DNA of 64,000 bases, from the NCBI GenBank assembly GCA_035048485.1, contig CM068583.1, forward strand, positions 25,974,841 through 26,038,840, read 5' to 3'. The DNA is from Pteria penguin. Taxonomy: Eukaryota; Mollusca; Bivalvia; Pterioida; Pteriidae. The position numbers and the translations under genes were made by a program. The notes below the pieces were generated by a model. It made no database searches, was not told the DNA's origin, and saw only the letters and a list, made by a program, of their open reading frames with translations. Below, piece after piece: positions 25,501-36,005 of this stretch. Each line of letters starts with the position of its first letter. Positions within the stretch are counted from its first letter, which is position 1.

Positions 25501-28500
25501 TACCATTGCCTGTAAAATATGGAAGCCTTATGGTTAATTTGTTTTAAGATATGGTCTAGGTTTCTGTTTTTGTCTACGCTACTAACACCTACACTAGGGC
25601 CAACAGCTTCTATATATCGTCCAAAAACACTACTTACTCGGTCGTTTATTGTATGTGCACGTGTAAGGGCTACAACGCCATGCCCATCGCCGTAATGACG
25701 CAAGCCGATTGTGCATCACAATCGCACTTTATCGGTTGATTTGGAATCAAATCTTCACATGTAAGTTCTATGTAATTTATTTTTCATGCATTCAATCTGA
25801 AATTCTGTTTTAATCCATGCTATCATCCTTTACATATCCGCATTAAATTTTGTAGGCGATTTGAAAACTTTCTCGGCTGGCAATTTTTATGCCGTCGTGG
25901 GAACTTTTCCAGATATGTGAAAGACCATGTGATATATACACATACTACTTCCCTAATAAGGAAAAAATGAGGCGTGGCTTCAGAAATTTTAGCGGGAAAA
26001 TTCACAACTGCGCAAAAACAAGCAAGTAATTGCCATTAACATAAAGCTATTTGGCTTTGTGACCAACATCTTGATCATTTAATGCTATTCCGATTACAAC
26101 TTAAACTTTTTAAAAAGCTATGCTTGTTTAAGATAGACTGGAGTTACCTGCTCTTCCTTGGTATCGCTGCGCGAAGAGACAAGTGACCACCGCCATTTTT
26201 AAACGCTATTCCCTGTCCAGCAAGTGTTATTTATAGCACAGACGGTAAGGGCAGATAAGAAGCTCTACACACTGCGTGTAGTTATTTTTAAAATTCGTCT
26301 GCAGTAGCACACACAGCATAGGTATACAGTACCTGATGTAATTTACGAGAGGCTCGTGATGTTTAGCCTTGAGGATGTAATTAATTTTGTCGATATTTGT
26401 TGATTCTAGGTTAAATGAATAAAACAAAGACATATATACACTGTATATATGTCTCTGAATGAAACAAAGCGAAATCCAGTGAGATAAAAATAACCGATAA
26501 CGCGTCACTTGAACCTAGGTCAGCCTCGTTATGAATTAGTGGTCACCTGTTTAGATATCTTCGTGATACGCATTGCCAGTCTATATTTAGGATTCTATGA
26601 AATATTTCATTTGTTCCTTTTTAGACTGAAATTTATATCTACAGATATTATTATTATATTATTTATATTATTATATATATTTCGAAGATTGCACGATCGG
26701 TTTTTATATTGGCGCTTAATGTCAAATTAGGCCTTGATCACGTGTGTTACAAGCGTTCTACTACGATTTCTCCAAATAAGGCAATATGTCACGTGGTCTT
26801 TCCCATATTTGGAAAAATTTCCATGAAGTGCGATTGTAATTCATAATCGGCTTGCGTCATCACGGCGAATGAATATTTTAACACACACAATAAGCGACAG
26901 AATAATACGTGTTTTAGGGCAATATATTGATAATTTAAGTTTAGCAGACCTATGCTTAAACCTATTTCTGTGCAATGAAATTTCAATAACAAGGATAACA
27001 AAGCCGGTTTTGCAAGAACTTTTATTACGTTTAGTACTTTGAAGAAGGTACTACTTTGTTACGTGGATTAAAAAGGCGGTGTAGAGGTAAAATTTTTACG
27101 ATCGCTAGAAGACTTTTGAGCAAATGCTCGACGCCTTAAAAATGAGGCGTGGCTTTAGAAATTTTAGCCGGAAAATTCACAACTGCGCCTAAAAAGATGG
27201 TTTTAAAAACAAGTACATGTAATTCCTATTTACATAAAGCCATATGGCTTTTTGACCAACAACTTGAAGATTTAAAGCTATTCCGATTGCAACCTAAGCT
27301 TTTTAAAAGCTACACTTGTGAAAATAATGATGTCATAGCAAAACCATTTCGAATGTTTCCTGAAATAGGTGCATCTTTTCCCCTCACCATTGGTCATTAT
27401 TGTAGTAAGACTTTTTTCCATTATCTGCACGAAGCTGTAACATTGGACAGCAAATTGAGTAGCGTTCCCTCCAAATTTATTATGTCATAATGTAATTTGT
27501 ACAGAAGCATGGAGGGGAAGCATGGAAAATTATTTTTATGTCGTTCCCACTAACAAATCATCTTGTTCGGACAAGATAATTATGTCATTCCCGTGAGATG
27601 TTATCTCGTTCCCACGAGTCATCTTATTTGAGTGAGATAATTATGTCATTCCCGTGAGATGTTATCTCGTTCCCACGAGTCATCTTATTTGAGCGAGATA
27701 ATTATGTCATTCCCACAAGTTATTATCTTGTACGACATAATGCTGCTTTTTGATTGGTGATTATCCTCTGCGAACAGCTTATTAACTTGTGGCCACAAGA
27801 TAATTAACCAACAGAAATTCTGGTTTCATATATTGCTTTACTAATGGACTCCCAAATAGACTGAATGGTTTGAAAATATGGAGGTTGATCAGGAAATGCT
27901 GATTATGGTATATTTTTCATAGGGATTTAAATACAAAGATATTATAGAAGCCTTGTATCATAAACATGATATTGTGTTGAGTTTACAGCAAATGAAAAGG
28001 ATTCTTAGGAAAATGAAGTTAAAGTGTAAATGTTATAGTGACATTAGAGAAGTTGTAGAACTCATTCGCATAGAACTACAATCATTTGAACAATTGCACA
28101 GATATAGAATTATGCCCTAAAGGTGTCAATAAAGAGATATTAATGTTAGAATGAATGATATAAAGGTTATATTAAAACACTTGGACCCAGTAGGCATTGC
28201 TTTCAGAACAGCGAAGCAGTTCTGTAGGCGAGTTTACCTTACAAATGGCTGAACTTTATATGGCATAAGGACGGTTATGATAAGCTTAAGCCATATGGTT
28301 TATGCATCAGCACATGTGGTTTCTAAAGGAAAAATTATAAGGCTGAAAGTTTACAACACTAATAATAATCCCAGAATTATTGAAGGCAGATTCTGAACTT
28401 AATGGATGCCCTTGCTTTGTGCGAATAGACTTTGGAACTGAAAATGGACAGAGTTTTGCTTTTCAATCCTTGCTGCGACGGAAAGACTGGAAAAAATTGA

Positions 28501-31500
28501 CAACAGTCCTTTCTGTGTGGATTGGAGCAAGCACTGAGAATCAAGGGATAGAAACCGGTATTTCTAATTGGTTTATAATCTTGTGTCCAAAAGTTAATGT
28601 CATTCACACGAGATAATCAACCAATTGATAGACAGCATTTTGTCGTGGGAACAACATAATTATCTCGTGGTTACAAGATAATACCTCGTGCAAATGAGAT
28701 CTCATGAGAGCAACATATCATGTGTGAACAACATAATATCTCCTAGGAACGACATAGTATCTCATGGGAACGACACAATTATCTTGTGGGAATGAGATAA
28801 TGTCTCGTGCAAACATCATATCCCGTTGGAACAACATAATTATCTCATGCGAACAACATAAAAATAATTTTGTATGCATCCTCTCCATGCTTCCGTTTTG
28901 ACATCATTCTGATCCATTTGTAGAGAACATCAATGATTTTGCCGTTCAATATTACAGTTCTGCAGTTAAAAGAATGAGGTCTATTGACTTTCTATGGATT
29001 CTGAAAAGGCAATTATCCTTTAATTTACCTTGATCAATCCTGCTAAAAATGGTTCTGACTCTTCATCTGCACTCGCAGTTGGGGGTGTCGGAGGCAAAGA
29101 GCTACAGACTCCAAATGTTGCCATAGCAACAACTAAAAACGAAGGAGCCGATATCACCCAAAGCTGCAATGTACCAAGAGGAATTTTTGTGAAAAAAACT
29201 TTCTATAAAACATATGTTAAATCATACAGTATGGTAGATAATGACTTTGAGAAAAAGGCTTTATTTAAATGTACATTTTATTGATAAAATCAAGTAACAG
29301 TAAAAACTAGATACCAGATAAAAATGTTTGATATGATAAATCATGGAGATATAAACACATTAAAAATCATTGTATTTAATACTCACAGCTCTAGGAATCT
29401 CTGAATTGTTGCATCCATTCACCAAAGCAGGTCCAAGCACATTTGCACATAATATTCCAAGTGGATTTGCTAAAAGATAAACACTGCTTGCTATTTTAAT
29501 TGATACTCTGTATGTACTCTCTATTCAAGTAAGTACTGCTACAAGATTTATTTTAGGGGCAGACTTGATGTAGTGGTTAAGCACTTGGCTTGTTGCGCCA
29601 ATGATACGGATTCGATTCCTGGGTTGCGCCACCATGTTTAAGAGGTTGGTTACCTCCTGCTTCCATGTTGTGAAAAAACTAAAAAATTGTTGAAAGCGAC
29701 GTAAAATACCAATCAACCAACCAAACCAACAAGATTTGTTATTATAGTACATATGTCAAGATCATTACCTTTCACTCTCATGTAAAAGCATGCAAGTCCA
29801 ATACATTGTATATCATATGTCCAGCCAGCTGCTGATCAATTAACAGACCAAAATTAGTATGTCCCTTATCTTTGAAATTTGTTTTAATATTTCGGTCAGT
29901 TATAACCTCTGACCCATGAAAAAGCATGCAAGCAAAACAGTTTATGTGTCTATCATGTTCAAAACAAAAGTTATGGATAAAAGTGTTACACATAATAGGT
30001 AGACAGACAAAAACAGCATGGCCCTCATCTTTAAACCTGAGGTCATGAAGAGAATATAACCTGTTAAAACATTTTAAAAGCTTAGAAATTCTATTTTCAG
30101 TATAAATAATTCACAAATACAAATTATGTTTTTGACTGATTGAATGATGGATGAATAGAGTAACAATTTAACATATCATGCTGGAGCTGTAGTCTCCCAT
30201 ATCTTTAAGTGTAGATTTCAATCCGAACTCATGGCATGTAAGTGGGTCTGCCAGTTTACCAGCACAAATCAAGACAGTTCTACTACAGCTGCTGGGATTT
30301 CAATAAGAGCTGGCACCCCTCAAATTGCGTTTGAATTTCGTCCAATCTGGAATTTACTATTTGCATCCGTGCATGCAGTACCCAAATTGATACACCTCAA
30401 ATTTCCAAATCGATACACCTCAAATTTTCAAATCACCTCCTTACACAATTCCTATTGAAAACCCTGCAGCTGTATGAATGTTTCTGCACAAAATAAGTGC
30501 TCTTCTCTATGTATTCAACATGAATAAAATAATCCCAGAGTGGGGTAATATAAAAATGTACAGAAAACAAACTTCAGTGTCAATGAATATAATACTAAGA
30601 CAAATAAACAGTATTTATATGGTACAATGAGACAATAGTATGACATTTCAGTGAAAACCTTCAAAGTCATTCAGTATAATAGATAGGGAGTCAAGAGTGA
30701 TTTTATTTCCATGGAAAAGTCAAAAACCGAAGTAACAAACAAACCCATTGATGCCAGCATATTTGCTGTTGCCCTCTGATCTTCAGGAAACCATAAAGCT
30801 GCTAATTTTGTGGGAGCAAACATGACAAAAGGTTGTGCACATGCTGTAAGGATTTGACCAATTAACAGTACCGTGTACTTGTTATCTTTGGGTATTCCAT
30901 CAAATGTACTAACGTTGCGCAAAAATGCTCCTACTCCATTCAGCCAGGTGGACAGCAAGATCTATATAAGAAGTACATATCAGTAAGTTATCCTTTAATT
31001 CTGTGACACAAAATTAAGTAAATAGTATATGTCTTCAAATGCTCTAAAAAGGGACAAAATTACCTATTTTTTATGATGTAAACTAATGAGAAATGGGAAA
31101 AAAAAGAGAATTTCATACATCTATATACTTTTATAAACTGTATTCTCAACTTACGCTGGCTCTCAAACCAAATGTGTCAAGTACCCATGATGCAACGAAT
31201 CCAAATGGTATAGATGCTACCATAAACACCAAAGACAGAACATTGACCTTGAAAGCACTTATATCGTAGTACACACTCACAAGGTCAGCTATCGGTGAAA
31301 ATGTTATCCAGTTCTGAAACATCGGAAGAGACAATTTTTTAATGATGAGTCCATATGTACACCATTTCACCTAGTTTTACTTACTGTTGATTTATTATTT
31401 TGGCCAATAGATTTACTTATTTGGGTCTTACTTTTTATAGATTTAGTATCAATAATGAGGGTTTGTTACTCAAGGAATACATGTATGGTCCATATTGTAA

Positions 31501-33666
31501 ATTTCAACTTCTTATTTACTAGAAAGCTGTACTTTTGAAATTTCAATACATTTGTACCCCTTAGTATGTCATTACTGGTGGACCAGAAGTCTAAAATGAC
31601 AACTTAAACCAATTTCAAGGTCAGCTTGTCTGAGGGGTCGATTTCAAGAGTACTCTTAATCTACAGATATATGTATGTATATGTGTTGAAAGTTTATTGA
31701 ATCATGGGTCTTTATGCAACATCCCAATTATTTTTCCTTACCTTTGATCTACTTTTACCTTAGTAAGGGATTTGCTTATTTGATTTGTACTTTGTTTTGG
31801 TTAGGATCACTGATGAGGATTTGTAATCGGAAACATTAATGTATGGTCCATATTGTAAAAATTAGATGCAATGTGCAAAGCCTCACGAGTGTCAAGGTCA
31901 ACTGGTCATGAATAGTCTTTGGCGTGATCCCTCATCATTGTTGAAATCCCTTTGGTATTTTCAAAAGGGTAGATTATTGCATAAACTATAAATGACCTTG
32001 ACACCCTTGTGAGGCCCTATTGAGTCTTTTCATTAAACAGAGTTAATTACCATAAGGGACAGTATCTGACGTAAAACAATTAAGACCTCATCAAATTCCT
32101 ATGAAAACATCATTTGTGGACTATCATTTCCCTGAGTAAGTTATAGATCAGTTTCCATAGAATTTGATGATGTCATAAGTCTCAAATGGGAAGTAACTCT
32201 GTATAACAAAAAGACCAGATACGTACTTAAGATGTCAAATTTGAAGTATGACTGGGAGACAAGGTTGACTCTTGTAGAATGATTAATATAGAATGCATAC
32301 ATACAGACACACTGCTGGAGTAACCTACTCTATGTATTTGGCAAAGTGTGATACCATACCCATCTATATGCTGGACATAGAGAGAACCATAGACCAATTC
32401 ATATATGTATACTTGACTCAAATCTAAAGACTTATATGTACAATGCAAAACCACCAACTTGCTCACTGTAAACACCTAAATTTACTGTATGAAATATTTA
32501 TCAGATTTTTCCCCACTGATATACATGTAAATCTTAATTGAAAATGATATCATTTGTATATTATTTTGCCTTAAAAGTATTATAAACCTCTTCCAACCAC
32601 ATATTTGTATACATTTTTATATAGAAAGAACTTTGTTATATGTGTCATGTTCATATGTCATTTTAAAAATTATATCATATAAACCTTTTAGTAATAAGAT
32701 TTCATTCACATATTAAACTGTGAATACAGTGGAAGTATCATAAAAATCTCCTTTAATGATAAATAGCGAATAGCTTCTGTGAATGATTATACATACTGTG
32801 AATAAAAAGAGGTCGGGTCCGGCACAACCTCCCTACAAAAGAATCAAGTGGGCCTTTTTAACTCCTATGGAGTTTATAGCTGCACAGATGTTGCAGTTAT
32901 AAACTCTGAAAACGTAAAAAAAAAAAGTCAGCTTGTTTTACTACATTATTCAGTATGTTATAAAAAGGAGGCCTATAAAATTTGAAATCGAAATTCCAAA
33001 ATATTTTTTTTTTGTACTTAAAACTGATTACTAAGAATGGAGATTAGTTCTCATTTGAGTGATAATCTCTAAAATGAGAGGTTGTCCCCTACCTCTAATT
33101 ATAAAATAAAATGTTGACGTAATATAATCTTGAGGTATATACTGCCCACAAGAATGGATTTGGTAAATGACTTATAAATGCAAAATGTGACAGATTTCTG
33201 TAGTTGAAAAATTGCCTATTTAATGTGGTGTTCAAGTCTTAAAATTTCAATAGTGACAATACAAATTTGAGACACCAGACAAACTAAAATTGAAACTTCT
33301 CCATTAATACTGAATGTCATAATGTTTTAGCAGTCCAGCAGATAGATTGTGAATTTCAACTACTACACTGCCAGTTGAGCTGCTAGGTCTATATTCTAAA
33401 TATAGAGATACTTTGACTGAAACACTCAAACAGTAGGCCTATTTAATTATTTCTATTTTGCTCTTCGGTTTATCCAATTCTGATATGTTTGTTATTGAAT
33501 CAATTGGCATTGTGAAGAAATAAAAAATTACCATTGCATTGCAAAGATTGAGAATGACAATAACAGAGAGAATAAACCATCTTCGCCCGTATACTACGTA
33601 TTCTCGCTGATTATGCGGGGTCGAGGATGCCGATACAGAATTATCGTTCACACTGGAAGACGACAT
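18194..33666 (-). CDS. SLC49A3: SLC49A3/MFSD7 family transporter, eleven exons, complete
   Basis: Multi-pass major-facilitator protein of the SLC49 family (relatives FLVCR1/2 move choline and related solutes); the substrate of this subtype is not established. Exons in transcript order: 33666-33532, 31313-31155, 30961-30745, 29469-29387, 29163-29029, 24449-24333, 23905-23753, 22832-22675, 19243-19149, 18680-18624, 18336-18194; all GT-AG and in phase, 483 aa. Diagnostic sequence in order: VYGRRWFILS entering TM1; NWITFSPIAD; PFGFVASWVLDTFGLRAS; LNGVGAFLR; GQILTACAQPFVMF; KLAALWFPEDQRATANMLAS; NPLGILCANVLGPALV; SFLDQILCPKGY; DFSGLCGALMI; GIYVDKTKKFEE; YPISMELAVEITYPVAEATS. The C-terminal tail is shorter than in human (559 aa as I recall). 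The exon 9-10 loop SSNSTSNNTS has N-glycosylation sequons. Confidence 0.96.
18337..20016. other. SLC49A3 introns 9-10 and part of intron 8
   Basis: Intron sequence around exons 9 and 10. Apart from the SINE at 19514-19770 no other feature is recognised. A 93-codon minus-strand frame at 19126-19407 is exon 9 read through into its introns. Confidence 0.6.
19514..19770 (+). mobile_element. tRNA-derived SINE, family A
   Basis: The head has an A-box-like region near GGAACAGTGGATGAGG and the B-box GGTTTGACTCCC. The body shares CTTTCAAAAGAGACAGTGAA, GCTTCAGGTGGGTTTGTT and GCATCAGGCAG with the other copies. The 3' end is AATAATCAATAAAC, a decayed CAAT tail. It lies in SLC49A3 intron 8, antisense to the gene. 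Confidence 0.82.
20017..22525 (+). mobile_element. 2.5-kb GCTCACCTGAG element, copy 1
   Basis: It starts AACAAGAGGCCCAAGTGGGC (a short palindrome), then CTATATTGCTCACCTGAG, and ends with the hairpin GCTCACTTGAGCC-TTC-GGCTCAGGTGAGC, then TAAA. The inside has about three modules of roughly 0.5 kb sharing 'GGAACCAAAA', 'CTCTAGATCATT', 'GGTGGCGCCACCTGT' and 'AAGTTTCATCAAATTC', plus two tRNA-like pieces. No protein is encoded. It is almost identical to the copy at 46895-49441, so movement was recent. The 3' hairpin followed by CTAA resembles a Helitron end, but this class is only a suggestion. It lies in SLC49A3 intron 8. Confidence 0.85.
22833..24332. other. SLC49A3 introns 6 and 7
   Basis: AT-rich intron sequence around exon 7. 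Contains a (TA)n microsatellite at about 23628-23650. No other feature recognised. Confidence 0.6.
24450..25966. repeat. Composite repeat region in SLC49A3 intron 5
   Basis: Short inverted and dispersed motifs: CAATCGGCCTCGGCCGATTG near 24893; GACGCAAGCCGATTGTGCAT near 25697, whose inverted counterpart lies near 26830-26860; CCTAATAAGG and GGCGTGGCT near 25168 and 25950. These look like parts of decayed TIR elements whose boundaries cannot be resolved by eye. No transposase recognised. Confidence 0.45.
25967..27320. repeat. Duplicated 160-180 bp segments flanking unassigned sequence
   Basis: Segments 25967-26130 and 27138-27320 are direct copies sharing TGAGGCGTGGCTT, AGAAATTTTAGC, GGAAAATTCACAACTGCGC and GCTATTCCGATT. 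The second carries a small insertion. Between them lie a palindrome (26425-26457) and the inverted counterpart of the 25.7-kb motif, so the block is probably the remains of one larger element or a recombination product. Confidence 0.6.
26425..26457. mobile_element. 33-bp palindrome, member of a micro-palindrome family
   Basis: The left arm is CAAAGACATATATACA; the right arm is its complement except one base (TGTATATATGTCTCTG). The arms match the perfect palindrome at 52307-52344. No exact target-site duplication can be seen at this copy. Confidence 0.6.
27504..28893 (+). mobile_element. Decayed integrase-type DNA transposon with long inverted ends
   Basis: About 1.39 kb with inverted ends that begin GAAGCATGGAG and share AAATTATTTTTATGT at matching depth. 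Subterminal stretches of about 200-300 bp at each end repeat AGATAATTATGTCATTCCC/GAGATGTTATCTCGTTCCC and face each other. The interior holds a broken integrase (separate entry). No target-site duplication was recognised. It lies in SLC49A3 intron 5, on the opposite strand to that gene. Confidence 0.82.
27922..28570 (+). pseudogene. Broken rve-type (DDE) integrase/transposase
   Basis: Coding remains in shifting frames: GFKYKDIIEALYHKHDIV then LQQMKRILRKMKLK (27922-28119, ends in a stop); LDPVGIAFRTAKQFCRRVY (about 28179); a frameshift to NFIWHKDGYDKLKPYG (about 28248); TNNNPRIIEG; then NGCPCFVRIDFGTENGQ (about 28400) and NQGIE. The WHxDGYDKLKP, VRxDFGTENG and NQxIE segments match, by recall, an integrase-like family found in fish and invertebrate genomes, and would supply the D, D and E of the active site. 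At least two frameshifts and several stops make it non-functional. Its transposon superfamily I cannot name with confidence. Confidence 0.78.
28894..30744. other. SLC49A3 introns 3-4 and the end of intron 5
   Basis: Intron sequence around exons 4 and 5; apart from the family B SINE at 29550-29728, no other feature recognised. Confidence 0.6.
29550..29728 (+). mobile_element. tRNA-derived SINE, family B, with 9-bp target duplication
   Basis: Head with A-box-like TGATGTAGTGGTTAAGC and B-box GGATTCGATTCC; 3' end AATCAACCAACCAAACC. The exact 9-bp direct repeat ACAAGATTT flanks it (29541-29549 and 29729-29737), the mark of retroposition. Body and tail differ from family A. It lies in SLC49A3 intron 3, antisense to the gene. 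Confidence 0.88.
31314..32021. repeat. SLC49A3 intron 1 sequence with a direct repeat
   Basis: A diverged direct repeat of about 85 bp lies at about 31413-31500 and 31776-31860, both ending ATGTATGGTCCATATTGTAAA. The surroundings contain AAGGTCA/GACCTT motifs typical of the non-coding repeats elsewhere in the window. No gene recognised. Confidence 0.5.
32022..32216. mobile_element. MITE, GGTCTTTT family, copy 1
   Basis: Inverted ends GAGTCTTTTCATTAAACAG and, read in reverse, GGTCTTTTTGTTATACAGAG. Inside the left end, AGTATCTGACGTAAAAC matches GGTATCTGACGTTAAAC in the copy at 52546-52763. It carries no coding sequence and lies in SLC49A3 intron 1. Confidence 0.75.
32217..33531. other. Rest of SLC49A3 intron 1
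   Basis: AT-rich intron. CTCATTTGAGTGATAATCTC near 33050 begins a short motif (GTGATAATCTCTAAAATGAG then AGGTTGTCCC) resembling 56796-56824, a minor shared repeat. No gene recognised. Confidence 0.5.
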
Positions 33667-33800
33667 TTTGTCCCCACGTGACCTGAGCTACGAACGGTAA
33701 CTCAGGCGACCGTGGCCAGATTAACTTCATTGTCTCTCACGCCGAGCAGCCCCAAGATTATTTCACTGCTGACTATGGATGCCGGTGCGTATGGAAAGCC
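33667..33800 (-). promoter_or_regulatory. Likely SLC49A3 promoter/5' UTR with an E-box
   Basis: Only 134 bp separate the SLC49A3 ATG from the TIR element at 33801. The stretch is richer in CpG than its surroundings and contains CACGTG at 33675-33680 (GGTCACGTGGGG on the coding strand), a canonical E-box resembling TFEB/USF sites. Promoter identity is inferred from position. Confidence 0.4.
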
Positions 33801-35437
33801 GGTGTTATATAGTAGTTTTTCCCCCATAGTAGTTCCCCCACCCCACCCCCGGAAAAATGGCTATATAGTAGTTTCTCCCCGTAGTCTTTTTCCCCATAGT
33901 AGTTTTTCCCCCTTACGTAACGGTGGGGAAATTATACACGTTCGTTGTGTATCAGTCAGATAACATTTGAAATACAAATGTAATAGCCTGTGGCTCAAAC
34001 CGATGGTGTTGTGGTTAATGGGTTTCTATATACTGTTAAGTGTTGTTTGGCTGTGTGATTATTTTTTGTTTTATTTATTTATTTACAAGTCAAGTCTTTC
34101 TTTTTATATATTTACCATAGTATGCTATTTTCTTCTATTATTTCATTGTAAAATTTGTCGTTTACTTGCAAGGCTGTGACTCAAGATTCGATCCCAGGCA
34201 ACTTTTCGTAGTACATCATATGTAAAATAGAAATGAATTTATCAATCAAAATGTTCCAATGATAAATATAAGAACTGAACATGCAAGAATTCCTTGAACA
34301 TTTAATTCAGGTAAATGAATTAAGACTGATGCATTATATATATTACAATTTCGCTCATCATGTACTCTGTACATGATGAACATGAAAATAACAGAAGGGA
34401 TCCACCTAGGTGTCCACGATTTGCAATCTACGACAATGCTTGCCTAGTCGCAGATGTTGTAAATCATGAACACAAGAATGTAATTTTCTTGTCCCTTACG
34501 CAAAGTATGAAAGGTTTCATCTGAAAATATCACTATGCTAAGTTTCAAAGCTCTACACCCTTTTGTGTAGAAGATATAGTCAAGGTTAAAGTTTTTGAAA
34601 AGTAGGTCACACTTAAAGGTCAAGGTCATAAGTCATGGTCCCAAATAAAAGATCTAATCACAAGTATTCTATATATGAAGTTCAAAACCCCCTTCTCCTT
34701 TTGGTACAAAAGATACAGCCAAAGTTTAAGTTTTTGATAACGTAGAGCACCAAAGTCAAAAGTTAACAAATCATGGTCCCAAATAAAAGGTCTCATCACA
34801 AGAAAACTGTATGTGGAGTTTCAAAGCTTTGTACCTCTTGGTACAAACGATATAGTCAAGGCTTTTGTCACAGGGTGCCACAGACAGGTCAAAAACTAGA
34901 TGCCCCTGAATTTCATTCCGGGGGCATAAAAACGAACTTGTTTTTCTTTTTTCCATTTGTATATATAGAATTTTCTTGGATTAAGTAAAGATATCTCGAA
35001 TGAAATTCTAGTAGATAAATCTCTGTTCTAAATATATACATTTGTATTTGGAAAAGAGATTAAAATTGAAGACATTTCTACTTAAGAAAATGAGATACTT
35101 TATCTCTAAATTAATTGAATATATGTCAGTATAAAAAGTTGAGATATCTCTATTTTAAATAGAAATCTATTTATTGTTAACAAAGTAACAAGCTGGATTT
35201 ACTTACATGTATGCGTGAAAAGAAAATCCGGAATTTCACATTGGGGGGAAAATCCACTATATAGTAGTTTTTCCCCGGGGAAAATGGCTATAAGAGGGGA
35301 GGAAATGGCTATATAGCCAAATATTCCCCGGGGGAAAACTACTACATAGCCATTTTTCCGGGGGGGGGGGGGGACGACTATATAGCCATTTTTCCGGGGA
35401 GAAAAATGGCAAGGGGGAAAAACTACTACATAACACC
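33801..35437. mobile_element. 1.6-kb TIR element next to the SLC49A3 start
   Basis: Inverted ends: GGTGTTATATAGTAGTTTTT then CCCCC at the left, and the complement (AAAACTACTACATAACACC) at the right. Both ends are extended by scrambled ATAGTAGTTTTTCCCC / GGAAAAATGGCTATATAG motifs in both orientations, over about 130 bp left and 220 bp right. No transposase is visible; the middle carries another repeat (34440-34930). CCGG-type bases flank both ends, so the target duplication is unclear. Confidence 0.8.
34440..34930 (+). repeat. Modular interspersed repeat nested in a TIR element
   Basis: Three diverged modules of about 130-140 bp share 'TGGTCCCAAATAAAAG', 'GTTTCAAAGCTTTGTACC', 'GGTACAAAAGATACAGCCAA' and 'AAGGTCA'. 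The end reads GATGCCCCTGAATTTCATTC followed by CGGGGGCATAAAAA. Non-coding; frames of 61-71 codons here are fortuitous. Confidence 0.65.
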
Positions 35438-36005
35438 GGCGCGCAATGAAATTGCTAATGGCTTTTTGCTTTATGCCAATTGCTTATGGTGTTAATTTAA
35501 ATTTTGAGTAGTAATTTTGCCTGATTTTCTACCTGCGACGGATAGACCCCTATCCCGCTTTCGTAGATCAAAAGTTGGCATCTTATGGGTGAAAAAAAAG
35601 TGCGCTGAATTAAATGGCTGTTTTGCTAATTGCTTTTTGCCAATTGCTGATTGCTTTTTTTTTTTTTTTTTTTTGCTGACTGCTTTTTGCTAATTATTTT
35701 TTTGCAAATTGAAAATTGTTTTTTTTTTGGCCATTTTTTCTTTACTTGTTAATTATATAGATCTAGTTCCACATTAAGTTAAACTATCATTTGCAAATAT
35801 TTCTCCAGTGACGGATTCAGAGAGAGAGAGAGGGGGGGGGGCTGGAGGGGACATTCTCTCCCCCCTTAAACAACAAAGTTTGTTTGTATATTCATATGAA
35901 ATAAATGTTTAAACTAACAAAGAGGGTGGTGGTGGTAGAGGGAAATAGAGAGAGACGCGACATACTATTATTATCCGATAATCTTACGTCTTCTCGATGG
36001 TGACC
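35438..36005. repeat. Low-complexity GCTTTTTGC / polyT region
   Basis: Repeated GCTAATTGCTTTTTGCCAAT-type words, a run of about 22 T near 35660, (GA)n and a G-run near 35830-35840, and a CCAGTGACGGATTCAG motif at about 35808 that resembles the end of the MITE at 52774. No gene. Confidence 0.6.
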
